A DNA stretch of 64,000 bases from Defluviitaleaceae bacterium (GTDB lineage Bacteria > Bacillota > Clostridia > Lachnospirales > WQUN01): assembly GCA_009780585.1 (NCBI GenBank), contig WQZS01000012.1:1-64000 (forward strand), read 5' to 3'. Below are positions 7,844 to 17,041 of this stretch, piece by piece. A program made the translations under genes and the position numbers. The stretch's first letter is position 1, and each line of letters starts with the position of its first letter. The notes under the pieces are model-generated. The model had not been told where the DNA came from and made no database searches. It saw nothing but the letters and a program-made list of their open reading frames with translations.

Positions 7844-8737
7844 TTATACCTTCAAATACCTGCGCACCGAAACCAACGAACCGATAAGCCCGATCAAAAT
7901 CCCCAGCCCGACGGCGAGGGGTATCACGTACATAAATATATCCTCGCCCGGCATAAATTCGATGAAATTGAGCCACGATATGCCCGCGATGGCCTCCACC
8001 ACGCGTTCGTACCCGAAGCGGCACAGCGCCGCCGGTATCACCCCGCCGAAGAAACCGATGAGCAAGCCCTCAATGACAAACGGCCAACGGATAAACCAGT
8101 CCGTCGCGCCCACGTACTTCATGATGCCGATCTCCACTTGCCGCGTGGATACGGTAATGCGGATCGTGTTCATGATCAAAATAATCGAAATCAACGCCAA
8201 TATCAAAATTAATATCAGCGACGCCACTTGCACGATGTCCCGCACGTTGGTCATGATATCCGCCGCTTCGCTGAAGTCGCCGATATTGGCGATTTCGGGC
8301 ATTTCCGCCAGGACGGCAAGCACTTCGTCGTGGTAGCGCAGGTCCCGCAATTCGATGATAAAGGAGTGGCGCAGCGGATTGTTATACCGCAGGCTGTCAA
8401 ACCCCGCGATCCCGCCGGGCATACTGATGATCAAGTCCTCCAACGCGTCGTCCCGGTGGATGAACTCGGTGTTGCGTACCTGCGGCAACGCCAATATCCG
8501 GTCGTGCAGCGGTGTCATTTGCGCCGCGGGCAGTTCCTCGTCGATAAAGACCATGATGCTCAGGTTGTCTTCCAATTGGGACAAAAAAAATTCGATGTTC
8601 GCCGCCAGCAGGTAGAACAACGAAACGATAAAAATACAGCACGCCACGGTCAATATTGAGGCGAAGCTCATCAAGCGGTTAACAATCAGGCTGCGGAACG
8701 CTTCCTTGATATAGTGGCGGATGGTCCTGGGTTTCAT
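7844..8737 (-). CDS. ftsX: Cell division protein FtsX
   Basis: The permease-like partner of FtsE has 297 residues with the expected plan. The N-terminal cytoplasmic stretch is followed by a first membrane helix at about 25-48, an extracellular domain to about 170, and three more helices at about 172-195, 220-245 and 262-288. The start ATG overlaps the ftsE stop in an ATGA, implying translational coupling. FtsX transmits ATP hydrolysis by FtsE to a periplasmic or exported peptidoglycan hydrolase, here most likely the next gene. Confidence 0.93.
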   Translation of the reverse strand: MKPRTIRHYIKEAFRSLIVNRLMSFASILTVACCIFIVSLFYLLAANIEFFLSQLEDNLSIMVFIDEELPAAQMTPLHDRILALPQVRNTEFIHRDDALEDLIISMPGGIAGFDSLRYNNPLRHSFIIELRDLRYHDEVLAVLAEMPEIANIGDFSEAADIMTNVRDIVQVASLILILILALISIILIMNTIRITVSTRQVEIGIMKYVGATDWFIRWPFVIEGLLIGFFGGVIPAALCRFGYERVVEAIAGISWLNFIEFMPGEDIFMYVIPLAVGLGILIGLIGSLVSVRRYLKV

Positions 8738-9441
8738 CGGCCGCGTACCTCATAATCGGGGTATTCGTCGATATACCCGCCCTCCGCGTCGCGCACCAGT
8801 TGGCCGTCGGAAAGCGCGATGACCCGCTTTTGCATGGCGTCTACGATATCGTGGGCGTGGGTGGCCATCACGATGGTCGTACCCAGGTCGTTAATATCTT
8901 CCAACAGGGTCATGATTTCCCACGCGGTATCGGGGTCGAGGTTGCCCGTGGGCTCGTCCGCCACTAATAAAGGCGGGCGGTTTACGATGGCGCGCGCCAA
9001 GGCCGTACGTTGCTTTTCCCCGCCGGAAAGCTGATTGGGGTAGGCTTTCGCTTTCTTCGACAATCCCACGAGGTTTAACACCTGCGGTACGGCGCGGCGG
9101 ATTTCCCGCGGGGTGGCTTCTACGATCTTCATGGCGAAGGCGACGTTTTCGTACACGGTTTTGTTCTGCAACAGGCGGAAATCCTGGAACACGACCCCCA
9201 TCTTTCTCCGGTAATAAGGCAGGTGCCGTCTTTTGATCCGTCCCAAATCATATTCATCCACATAAATACGGCCGGAGGTCAATTCGATCTCTTTTAACAG
9301 GAGCCGTACCAGCGATGTTTTGCCCGACCCGCTGGAACCCACGACGAACACGAATTCGCCCCGTTCGATGGTCAGGCTAAAATCCTGTAAGCCCTTGGCC
9401 CCGTTTTCCCATATTTTGGTGGCGTTGATAAATTCGATCAT
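8734..9441 (-). CDS. ftsE: Cell division ATP-binding protein FtsE
   Basis: This 235-residue ABC ATPase has Walker A GSSGSGKT (35-42), signature LSGGEKQR (138-145) and Walker B LLVADEP (158-164), followed by the FtsE-type PTGNLDP. The length and the order with ftsX and an M23 protein identify it. It starts 1 nt after the stop of the CdaR-like regulator gene, so all four genes probably share a transcript. Confidence 0.95.
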   Translation of the reverse strand: MIEFINATKIWENGAKGLQDFSLTIERGEFVFVVGSSGSGKTSLVRLLLKEIELTSGRIYVDEYDLGRIKRRHLPYYRRKMGVVFQDFRLLQNKTVYENVAFAMKIVEATPREIRRAVPQVLNLVGLSKKAKAYPNQLSGGEKQRTALARAIVNRPPLLVADEPTGNLDPDTAWEIMTLLEDINDLGTTIVMATHAHDIVDAMQKRVIALSDGQLVRDAEGGYIDEYPDYEVRGR

Positions 9442-9442
9442 G

Positions 9443-10534
9443 TCAGAATTGTTGCCCTTCCCGGTACTGCATGTATTTGTTGACCATAAGCGTAATCTTG
9501 AACGTGATCGCGTCCGAAAACTTGCGTAAATCCAACCGCGTCAGCTTTTGCAGTTTATCCAAGCGGTACACCAGCGTGTTCCTGTGGATGTAGAGCTCCC
9601 GCGCCGTTTCCGATACGTTAAGGTCGTTTTCGAAGAATTTCGTAACGGTGGTGAACATTTCCTCGTCGATATCGTCGATGGAAAAGCCCTGGAGCATTTC
9701 GTTGATAAAGATACGGCACAGCGGCAACGGAAGCTGATAAATCAAGCGGCCGATACCCAAATGCTCGTAGTTGACGATCTGCTTGTCCGCTTCGAATATC
9801 TTGCCCACTTCCTGCGCGAGGCGCGCCTCTTTAAAAGAAGACGAAACATTCTTAAGGTCGGTTACGACCGCGCCGATGGAAACGAAAACCTTTGTCATGT
9901 TTTCGGTGGTGAGCGTGTCCACGATATTTTTGGCGATCCTTTCGATTTCCGTCGTGGAGTCGCGTTCGGAAAGTTCCTTGACTAATATAATGCTGTTTTC
10001 GTCCACGGCGGTGACGAAGTCCTTATGCTTGTCGGGGAAGATGCCGCGTACGATTTCAACCGCGCCCATGTCGGTGTCGATCGCCGTATGAATTAAATAG
10101 ACAACCCTTCGTACGGTATTCTCCAGGCGCAGCTTTTTGGCTCGGCTGTAGATATCCACCAATAACAGGTTGTCCAACAGTAGGTTCTTTATGAAGTTGT
10201 CCCGGTCGAAGCGTTCCTTATAGGCCAACATCAGGCTCTGTATGTGGAAGGCAGCCACTTTACCCATACGGTAGGTGTCCTCGTCCTCCCCGTGTATGAG
10301 CACCACATATTCGGTAATCCCGTTATCAATTACCTTAAAATATTGGTTGCCCTGTATCAATTGGTTTTCCGCCGGGGAGTTGATAAAGCTGTCCACCAAC
10401 GGCGCTAACCCCTGGTGCATATTTATCTCCGTGCTGGCGGCAACCTTGCCTTCGCGGTCGGTTACGGTGATATCTTTACGGGTGATTTGCTTAAGGCCGT
10501 CCACCGCGCCCTGCAAAATCTGGTTGGTAATCAT
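9443..10534 (-). CDS. CdaR/PucR-type transcriptional regulator
   Basis: This is a sugar-diacid-recognition (CdaR) type regulator. The N-terminal region (VDGLKQITRKDITVTDREG) matches the putative sugar diacid recognition domain, a GGDEF-like central part follows, and the C-terminal PucR helix-turn-helix is clear (TARELYIHRNTLVYRLDKL). GGAGGGG spaced 7 nt from the ATG at 10534 supports that start over the in-frame TTG 6 nt earlier. Its position directly upstream of ftsE suggests control of, or co-regulation with, the division hydrolase genes. The ligand is unknown. Confidence 0.85.
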   Translation of the reverse strand: MITNQILQGAVDGLKQITRKDITVTDREGKVAASTEINMHQGLAPLVDSFINSPAENQLIQGNQYFKVIDNGITEYVVLIHGEDEDTYRMGKVAAFHIQSLMLAYKERFDRDNFIKNLLLDNLLLVDIYSRAKKLRLENTVRRVVYLIHTAIDTDMGAVEIVRGIFPDKHKDFVTAVDENSIILVKELSERDSTTEIERIAKNIVDTLTTENMTKVFVSIGAVVTDLKNVSSSFKEARLAQEVGKIFEADKQIVNYEHLGIGRLIYQLPLPLCRIFINEMLQGFSIDDIDEEMFTTVTKFFENDLNVSETARELYIHRNTLVYRLDKLQKLTRLDLRKFSDAITFKITLMVNKYMQYREGQQF

Positions 10535-10582
10535 ATACAAACCCCTCCGTTCGCCATAATCCCAACCATTCTAACACTATGT

Positions 10583-12265
10583 TTACCGCTTTGCCAAGGT
10601 TATTTCGATTTTCGTGCCTTTATTTTCGGCGGATTCCAATGAAATTTTACCGCCGTGATGCTCGGCGATGTGCTTTACAATGGAAAGACCCAAGCCCGTA
10701 CCGCCCGTTTGCTTGGAACGGGACGCGTCCACACGGTAAAAACGTTCGAATACGCGCGGCTGATGCTCGGGCGGGATGCCGATGCCCGTGTCCGATACGG
10801 ACAGGATACACCGTTCCCCGTCTTCGCGGATGTACAACGTAACGCTCCCGTTTTCCCTGTTATATTTAATGCCGTTGTCTATTAAATTGTATAATAATTC
10901 CTCTATTAAACGGCTGTTCGCGTTGATTTGCACGGGGTATCCTTCCAAAGATATTGAAACGTTTTTTTCCTTCGCTTTGTCTTTAAACGCTTCGATAATC
11001 GTTTGCGCCATATCAAATATATCAAACAAAGTAAAATCCCTTGCGGCCTTACCTTCATCGAATTCGGACAGCCGTATGATATCGTCGATGACCAACGCCA
11101 GGCGGTTTATCTGCCGTGATATCCGATCGGCGAAAACGGCGGTGTCCCCGTCCTTGACCATACCGTTGGCCATCATTTCCGACATGGCGGAAACGGAGGT
11201 CAGCGGCGTTTTTAATTCATGCGATACATTGGCGGTAAATTCCCTGCGCTGCGCTTCGGCCTTGCGCTGTTCGGTTACGTCCAGGAAAAAAACGATCGCG
11301 CCGTCGTTAACCCCGCCGCGTTTAACGGGGCTTAGGATCGCGTTGTATGACCTTTCCCCGGAAGGTGTATTTTTGATGATTTGGGGAACCGCGATTTCCG
11401 TATATTCGCCCGCAAGGCATAGTTCTACACAACGCATGAATTCCGCGTCACGGCAGATATGGCGGATATTTTTATCGACGACGAGCTTCTTTTTGGGTAT
11501 ACCGAAGATATCGAGCGCGCTTTGGTTAACGGTCATGACATTACCCTTGGCGTTTACCATCACCATGCCTTCGCGCATGTTGGAAATGATGGCGTCGATC
11601 GTTTCGGCGCGGTTTTTGAGCTTATGTATTTGCCCGGTGATTTCTTGCCTTTGCGCGTTGATTTTTTGCATGAAGGGGACGATCTCTTCGTACGGCATTT
11701 CGTCCGTACGCTCAAAGTCGGCATCGGCAAGCGGCTTTACGATGCGCCGCGTCAAACGGGAGGTTAAAAAATACGCCGCGCACACGATCGCCAGCGTAAC
11801 CGCGGTCAACATAGGCAACATCGCGGAAAATACGTCGTTCAAATTATTAAGCGTACGCGAGAGGCGCAATACGCGCCCGTCCGCCAACCGTACGGCGTAA
11901 TAAAAGGTATCCGCGCCGAACGTATCGGACGGGCGGACGGCTTCGCCGTTGCCGTGCGCGGCCGCTCGGATAAATTCGGTACGGTCGCCGCGGTCAACCG
12001 TTATGTCCGCACCCGCGTAACTGTCATACAGCGTCACACCCCGCGGTGAAATCAACGTTATGCGGGTATCGCCGACGCGCAGGGCATTGTAGCTTTCAAA
12101 CGACCCATGGTTCAACAATCCGGCGATAAAATGGGCTTTTTCCCTGATGGCTTCCTTTTCATGGTTTTGCGAACGGTTCATAAAGAGGAGGCCGAAGGCA
12201 ACCGCCAATACGGCGACGCTCGCCAAGACCAATACCGCGAAACTGCGGAAAATCCTTCTGTGCAT
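10583..12265 (-). CDS. phoR: Phosphate sensor histidine kinase PhoR
   Basis: The 560-residue sensor kinase has a first membrane segment at about 10-29, an extracytoplasmic loop to about 150, and a second segment at about 152-168. A linker and a PAS domain (about 222-335) lead to HisKA with FTANVSHELKTPLTSVSAM (His349), and an ATPase domain with GTGLGLSIVKHIAEHHGGK. This architecture is that of Gram-positive PhoR. It starts 2 nt after the phoB stop with GGGGGA as ribosome site. PhoR phosphorylates PhoB when phosphate is limiting, under control of Pst and PhoU encoded just upstream. Confidence 0.92.
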   Translation of the reverse strand: MHRRIFRSFAVLVLASVAVLAVAFGLLFMNRSQNHEKEAIREKAHFIAGLLNHGSFESYNALRVGDTRITLISPRGVTLYDSYAGADITVDRGDRTEFIRAAAHGNGEAVRPSDTFGADTFYYAVRLADGRVLRLSRTLNNLNDVFSAMLPMLTAVTLAIVCAAYFLTSRLTRRIVKPLADADFERTDEMPYEEIVPFMQKINAQRQEITGQIHKLKNRAETIDAIISNMREGMVMVNAKGNVMTVNQSALDIFGIPKKKLVVDKNIRHICRDAEFMRCVELCLAGEYTEIAVPQIIKNTPSGERSYNAILSPVKRGGVNDGAIVFFLDVTEQRKAEAQRREFTANVSHELKTPLTSVSAMSEMMANGMVKDGDTAVFADRISRQINRLALVIDDIIRLSEFDEGKAARDFTLFDIFDMAQTIIEAFKDKAKEKNVSISLEGYPVQINANSRLIEELLYNLIDNGIKYNRENGSVTLYIREDGERCILSVSDTGIGIPPEHQPRVFERFYRVDASRSKQTGGTGLGLSIVKHIAEHHGGKISLESAENKGTKIEITLAKR

Positions 12266-12267
12266 CG

Positions 12268-12942
12268 CTATTCCCCCAATTTATACCCTACGTTGCGGAC
12301 GGTCTTTACCCATACGCTTGCGCCGCCCAGCTTTTGCCGCAGGGATTTAATATGCACATCAAGCGTACGGCTCTCACCCTCGAAATCGTAGCCCCATACG
12401 GCTTCCAGTATCCTGTCGCGCGGCAATACGATTTCGGCGTTGCGCATCATATAATGAAGCAGTTCGTATTCCTTATATGTTAATGTTACGGTTGTACCGT
12501 TTACAGACGCGGAACGCCGGTCGGGGTCGATATGAATACCCCGATACGTCAAATCCTTTTGCGCGGGGGGCTTGCTTCGCCTCAGCAACGCGTTGATCCG
12601 CGAAATAAGCTCCATCACGCCGTGCGGCTTTGTTATGTAGTCGTCTGCGCCCAGGTCCAGGCCCTTTACCTTGTCGTATTCGCGTCCCTTCGCGGTGAGC
12701 ATGACAACGGGCAGTTCGCGGTAGCGGCGGTCGGACCGTAGTCTTTTCAAAATCGCCAGCCCGTCCTCGCCCGGCAGCATAATATCAAGGATCACCAAAT
12801 CGGGTTTACCCTCCCCCTCTAAGGCCGCGAAGAAATCCGCGCCCCCGCCAAACCCCTCCGCGCGGAAATCCGCCGCCCGCAACGCGTACAGCGTGATTTC
12901 GCGTATGTCCCCGTCGTCCTCCACCAGCCAAATATACGGCAT
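12268..12942 (-). CDS. phoB: Phosphate response regulator PhoB/PhoP
   Basis: The 224-residue OmpR/PhoB-family regulator has a receiver domain with acidic pocket (VEDDGD), phosphoacceptor Asp53 (LVILDIMLPGEDG), Thr83 and Lys105 (YITKP). The C-terminal winged helix is typical (TYKEYELLHYMM, SRTLDVHIKSLRQKLG). It lies between phoU and phoR and follows the phoU stop directly. It is expected to bind the TTTTACAT repeats upstream of pstS. Confidence 0.94.
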   Translation of the reverse strand: MPYIWLVEDDGDIREITLYALRAADFRAEGFGGGADFFAALEGEGKPDLVILDIMLPGEDGLAILKRLRSDRRYRELPVVMLTAKGREYDKVKGLDLGADDYITKPHGVMELISRINALLRRSKPPAQKDLTYRGIHIDPDRRSASVNGTTVTLTYKEYELLHYMMRNAEIVLPRDRILEAVWGYDFEGESRTLDVHIKSLRQKLGGASVWVKTVRNVGYKLGE

Positions 12943-13599
12943 CTATTTCCCCTTCTTCCCCTTGCGCTTGCCCGTGACCGAATACGCCACCCACTCCGCG
13001 ATGTTGCACGCGTGGTCGCCGATGCGTTCGAAATATTTGGCGGCCATCAATAAATCGATGGCTTGCCCGCCGTTCGCCTTGTCGGCGCGTATCAACTCTA
13101 TCAAATCATTCTTGACGCTGTCAAAGAGGCCGTCCACCACATCGTCGTATTCGATGACCGCGCGCGCCAGCTTCGCGTCCTTCTTTACGAACGCGTCCAT
13201 GCTTTCCGATACCATTTTGATAACGGCCGCGCCCATTTGCGGGATGTAATCCGATTGCCCCGCGGATACCCCGCCGTCCATCGCAATCACGATCCCCGAA
13301 ATATCGGCAGCTTGGTCGCCGATGCGTTCCAAATCGGTGATGATCTTCAACACCGAGGAAATCAAACGCAAATCCTTCGCCACGGGCTGCTGTTGCAACA
13401 ATAACTTAAGGCAAAGGGCTTCCACTTCCCTTTCCTTAAGGTTCACTTCCTCCTCGATTCGGATCACTTCTTCGGCCAATCCCGCGTCCCGTTTGATCAA
13501 CGCCCGCGCGGCGAGCGAAATCGAGCGTTCCGCCAGCGCGCTCATTTCCAACAGCATGTTACCGAGTTCCGCCAATTGCTTATCGAACCTGCGCATCAT
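12943..13599 (-). CDS. phoU: Phosphate transport regulator PhoU
   Basis: The 218-residue all-helical protein has two PhoU repeats, each with the conserved pattern seen in [14 protein letters not shown] (first) and [18 protein letters not shown] (second). The E/D-rich helices bind metal clusters in the family. It negatively controls PhoR signalling through the Pst transporter. The start overlaps the pstB stop (ATGA). Confidence 0.95.
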   Translation of the reverse strand: MMRRFDKQLAELGNMLLEMSALAERSISLAARALIKRDAGLAEEVIRIEEEVNLKEREVEALCLKLLLQQQPVAKDLRLISSVLKIITDLERIGDQAADISGIVIAMDGGVSAGQSDYIPQMGAAVIKMVSESMDAFVKKDAKLARAVIEYDDVVDGLFDSVKNDLIELIRADKANGGQAIDLLMAAKYFERIGDHACNIAEWVAYSVTGKRKGKKGK

Positions 13600-14345
13600 C
13601 CGAACCTCCCCGTGATATAGTCCTCCGTCCGCTTGTCCTTGGGCAATGAAAATAATTTATTGGTTTTACCGAATTCCACCAACTCACCCAACAGAAAGAA
13701 CCCCGTACGGTTGGAAATCCGCGTCGCTTGCTGCATGTTGTGGGTGACGATGACGATCGTATAATGCTTCTTTAACGTGATGACCAGTTCCTCGATTTTG
13801 GCCGTGGAAATGGGGTCGAGCGCGGAGGTGGGTTCGTCCATGAGGAGGACGTCCGGCTGGACGGACAACGCGCGCGCGATACACAGCCGTTGCTGCTGAC
13901 CGCCCGAAAGGCCAAGCGCGCTCTTTTTTAGGCGGTCCTTCACTTCGTCCCATATGGCGGCGTCGCGCAGGGAACGTTCCACAATCTCACCCAGCGCGAG
14001 CTTCGACTTGACCCCGTGCGTGCGCGGGCCGTAAGCGATGTTATCAAACACGCTCATGGGAAAGGGGTTCGGTTTTTGGAAAACCATTCCGACGCGTTTG
14101 CGCAGGGCGTTGACATCGGTATCCCCGTTTATGCTTTCGCCGTCCAACAAAATATTTCCGCTGACCTTGCACCCCTCGATCAAATCGTTCATGCGGTTAA
14201 GGCTCTTGATCAGCGTCGATTTACCGCAGCCCGACGGCCCGATAAAAGCCGTTATTTTATTCGCCGGTATTTCCATATCAATACCCTTTAACGCTTGGAA
14301 ATCCCCGTACCACAAATTAACGCCTTCTAATATAAATTTGTTCAT
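13596..14345 (-). CDS. pstB: Phosphate ABC transporter ATP-binding protein PstB
   Basis: The ATPase of the high-affinity phosphate importer has Walker [10 protein letters not shown], signature LSGGQQQR, Walker [14 protein letters not shown], and the PstB-typical [17 protein letters not shown]. The internal ATG at 14345 lies at proper distance from the GGGGGA ribosome site and is chosen over the ATG 6 nt upstream, which abuts it. It follows pstA by about 40 bp and overlaps phoU. Confidence 0.96.
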   Translation of the reverse strand: MNKFILEGVNLWYGDFQALKGIDMEIPANKITAFIGPSGCGKSTLIKSLNRMNDLIEGCKVSGNILLDGESINGDTDVNALRKRVGMVFQKPNPFPMSVFDNIAYGPRTHGVKSKLALGEIVERSLRDAAIWDEVKDRLKKSALGLSGGQQQRLCIARALSVQPDVLLMDEPTSALDPISTAKIEELVITLKKHYTIVIVTHNMQQATRISNRTGFFLLGELVEFGKTNKLFSLPKDKRTEDYITGRFG

Positions 14346-14384
14346 ATCCATTCCCCCGCTCTTTTATTCCAAATTCTTACTTGT

Positions 14385-15209
14385 TTAATTTGCCTTAATT
14401 ATCCGCGCGATTTTAGAAGAAACCGCGTTCAATATAATCACGACCAGCAGTAAAACCGCCGCCGTCGCGTGTGCCTCGCCCGCGTGCGTGCCTTCATTGG
14501 CGAGCGCGTACATATGCGCCGAAAGCGTGCGTCCCGTGTCAAACAAGTGGTTGGGCATACGCGCCACGTTGCCCAGCGTAAAGATAATCGCCGCCGTTTC
14601 GCCCACGATCCGCCCCGTCGCGAGGATGATCCCCGCCAATATACCCGGTATGGCGGCGGGCAATACGATACGCGCGACCGTACGCAACCGCCCCGCACCC
14701 AAGCCGAAGGAACCCTCCCTGTATGTATCCGGCACGGATTTCAGGCTTTCCTCGGTGGTGCGCATGATGAGCGGTAAAATCATGATCGAAACGGTGAACG
14801 ACCCCGACATCAGCGACAGCCCCCACCCCAGGAAAACACCGAAAAAAATAAATCCGAACAACCCGTACACAATTGAAGGGATGCCCGCCAGCGTCTCCGT
14901 GGTGAGGCGTACGACCTTAACGAAACGGCTGCCCCGGCGTGCGTATTCCACCAAGTAAATAGCGGAGAATACCCCCAGCGGTACGGCCAGCGCCAACGCC
15001 AAACCCACGATCATCAATGTACCCACCAAAGCGGGCATCAGGGATTTGTTTTGCGCCGTATATTCCCACGCAAAGAGCGACGGCCGGATATACGGCACAC
15101 CATTGAATAATATATAACCCACGACCGTTAGCAAAACCAATGCCGTGACGCCGACGCAAACCCATGTCAGCAAAAATAAAACCAAGTCGCGCGGTTTCCT
15201 GCGCTTCAT
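14385..15209 (-). CDS. pstA: Phosphate ABC transporter permease PstA
   Basis: The 274-residue inner-membrane permease has about six hydrophobic segments and the binding-protein-dependent transport motif (EESLKSVPDTYREGSFGLGAG, with the EAA-like loop contacting PstB). GETAAIIFTLG and the C-terminal ILNAVSSKIAR are PstA-like. It starts 1 nt after the pstC stop. Confidence 0.95.
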   Translation of the reverse strand: MKRRKPRDLVLFLLTWVCVGVTALVLLTVVGYILFNGVPYIRPSLFAWEYTAQNKSLMPALVGTLMIVGLALALAVPLGVFSAIYLVEYARRGSRFVKVVRLTTETLAGIPSIVYGLFGFIFFGVFLGWGLSLMSGSFTVSIMILPLIMRTTEESLKSVPDTYREGSFGLGAGRLRTVARIVLPAAIPGILAGIILATGRIVGETAAIIFTLGNVARMPNHLFDTGRTLSAHMYALANEGTHAGEAHATAAVLLLVVIILNAVSSKIARIIKAN

Positions 15210-15210
15210 A

Positions 15211-16104
15211 TTATAAACCGTCCTTCTTCTTCAACATCGAAAACGCTATGTTGATTCCCATGATAAAAACGAAAAGCACCACACCCGTCGCGATCAACGC
15301 CTGCCGATGCTCGTCGGCGGCGTAGCCCAATTCGATTACGACGTTTGCGGTCAGCGTCCGCGTCCCGCTCAGTATTTCATGCGGCATACGCAACACGGCT
15401 TGGTTACCCGCCACCATACGCACGGCCATCGTTTCGCCCACGGCGCGGCCGATGCCCAGGATAACCGCGGCGAACACCCCCGACTTGGCCGCGGGCAGTA
15501 CGGTGAAGAACACCGCCCGTTCGTGGCTCGCGCCCAACGCAACCGCGCCTTCGTAGATTTCTTCGGGGACGGCGCGGATGGCGCTCTCGGATATCGTGAT
15601 AATCGTGGGCAGAATCATCATCCCCAGCAAAATCGACGCGGTAAGGATGCTGTTGCCGTTACCGCCGATATGGCCCCGCACAAACGGTACCAGCACCACC
15701 ATGCCGAAGTAGCCGTATACCACGCTCGGTATACCCGCCAGTAAATTAACCGCGGGTTTTAATACCTTGTATAAATACGGCGGGCAAAACCGCGCCATAA
15801 ATACCGCCGCGAAGATACCGACGGGTACGCCGAAGAAAACCGCCCCGACCGTCACGTAAAGCGAACCTAAGATCATCGGCAATATGCCGAATAAGGGCGG
15901 CGTCCACGTCGGGCGCCAGTCCGTCCCCGTAAGGAAGCTGACGATCCCGATATCCCACATCGCGGGCAGGCCCTGCACAAGCAGGAACACGCATATCAGC
16001 CCCACCGCCAATACGGCGGCCGAGGCCGATACGATAAATATCACCTTCGCGACGAACTCGCGGTTACATACCTTTTTCCACGCGACTAACGTACGCCGTC
16101 CCAT
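15211..16104 (-). CDS. pstC: Phosphate ABC transporter permease PstC
   Basis: The 297-residue permease has about six membrane segments. Family landmarks are FLTGTDWRPTW, FGILPMILGSLYVT, LLAGIPSVVYGYFGM and the EAA-like loop EEIYEGAVALGASHERA. It pairs with PstA. Its start overlaps the pstS reading frame by 19 bp, implying coupled translation. Confidence 0.95.
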   Translation of the reverse strand: MGRRTLVAWKKVCNREFVAKVIFIVSASAAVLAVGLICVFLLVQGLPAMWDIGIVSFLTGTDWRPTWTPPLFGILPMILGSLYVTVGAVFFGVPVGIFAAVFMARFCPPYLYKVLKPAVNLLAGIPSVVYGYFGMVVLVPFVRGHIGGNGNSILTASILLGMMILPTIITISESAIRAVPEEIYEGAVALGASHERAVFFTVLPAAKSGVFAAVILGIGRAVGETMAVRMVAGNQAVLRMPHEILSGTRTLTANVVIELGYAADEHRQALIATGVVLFVFIMGINIAFSMLKKKDGL

Positions 16105-16940
16105 TCCTTAACTTCCCCCAAGAAGACATCCCGCACGGCGTCAAGCGTCAGGCCCGTGACGCCGTTGTCGGGATGCACGATGACGGCGATCCCGTCGATG
16201 GCGATGACCATGGGCGTAAGGAACGTTAGCTCGCTGTCACGCAAATCACGGCTGGACATGGCGATGTCGGCAAGGCCGTCACGCACCGCGTTGATCCCGT
16301 GGCCCGTACCCGCGCCGTGGATGTCGATGCGCACGTTCGGGTTCAATTCGCGGTACGCCGCGCTCAAATACCCCATTAAATCGTACACGGAGGACGAACC
16401 GTTGACCACGACCGTACCGCTCAAGCCCCCGGCGGTATATTCCGGCGCACCCGTCGGTACAAAGGGTACGTAATTCCTGCCCGCCACGACCGCCTGCCCC
16501 TGCGCCGAAAAGATAAAATCCACGAAGTCACGGGCCAATACGGTCAAGCCCGCTTGGCTGCCATATGCGATGATGAACGGCCGCTGTATCGCGTATGTAC
16601 CGTTCAACATGTTTTCCGCCGTGGGGAAGACGCCGTCGATCGGCAGCACCTTTACCCGACCGTCACCAAGCGCCACGCCCGTTGACGCGTAACCGATACC
16701 CAGCGGGTTCTCCGCTACGTTTGTCATCATCACACTCGTGCCCGGCGTTACGACGGCTTCCCGGTAAATATTGTCGTTGCCGTTTTCAACAATACCCACG
16801 ATCTCCACAAACGCCGACCGCGTGCCGCTTCCGTCTTCACGGGTAAAAACTGTGATAGCGCCGCCGTCCGAACCGCCGCAGCCCGCCAATGCCGCTCCCA
16901 ATACAACCGCCGCCGCCAATACCGTAAGAATCCTGCGCAT
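16086..16940 (-). CDS. pstS: Phosphate-binding lipoprotein PstS, circularly permuted
   Basis: This is the phosphate-binding lipoprotein of the Pst importer, 284 residues from the ATG at 16940, which has GGAGGG 7 nt upstream. A signal peptide ends in a lipobox (AALAGC, Cys21). The phosphate-binding motifs are present but in permuted order. REDGSGTR, normally in the second half, is at 34-41, whereas GSSSVYDLM, normally near the N-terminus, is at 181-189. The chain ends at FLGEVKEW, which in canonical PstS precedes REDGSGTR. I recall similar arrangements in some Clostridia but cannot check this here. Position and partners leave little doubt about its role. Confidence 0.9.
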   Translation of the reverse strand: MRRILTVLAAAVVLGAALAGCGGSDGGAITVFTREDGSGTRSAFVEIVGIVENGNDNIYREAVVTPGTSVMMTNVAENPLGIGYASTGVALGDGRVKVLPIDGVFPTAENMLNGTYAIQRPFIIAYGSQAGLTVLARDFVDFIFSAQGQAVVAGRNYVPFVPTGAPEYTAGGLSGTVVVNGSSSVYDLMGYLSAAYRELNPNVRIDIHGAGTGHGINAVRDGLADIAMSSRDLRDSELTFLTPMVIAIDGIAVIVHPDNGVTGLTLDAVRDVFLGEVKEWDGVR

Positions 16941-16989
16941 GAAAAATCCCTCCAAATGTTTTAACAACAGGAGGGATGATACAGAGTAT

Positions 16990-17031
16990 ATGTAAAAAGC
17001 AAGGGGGGTACTATGTAAAATTTATGTAAAA
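16990..17031 (-). promoter_or_regulatory. Pho-box-like repeats upstream of pstS
   Basis: On the minus strand TTTTACAT occurs three times, mapping to 17024-17031, 17013-17020 and 16990-16997. The spacing is 11 and 23 bp, about one and two helical turns. Gram-positive Pho boxes are TT(A/T)ACA-like direct repeats with 11-bp periodicity, so this is a probable PhoB/PhoP site. TATACT-like sequence follows as a possible -10 region. Confidence 0.7.
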
Positions 17032-17041
17032 TCCGGGCATT

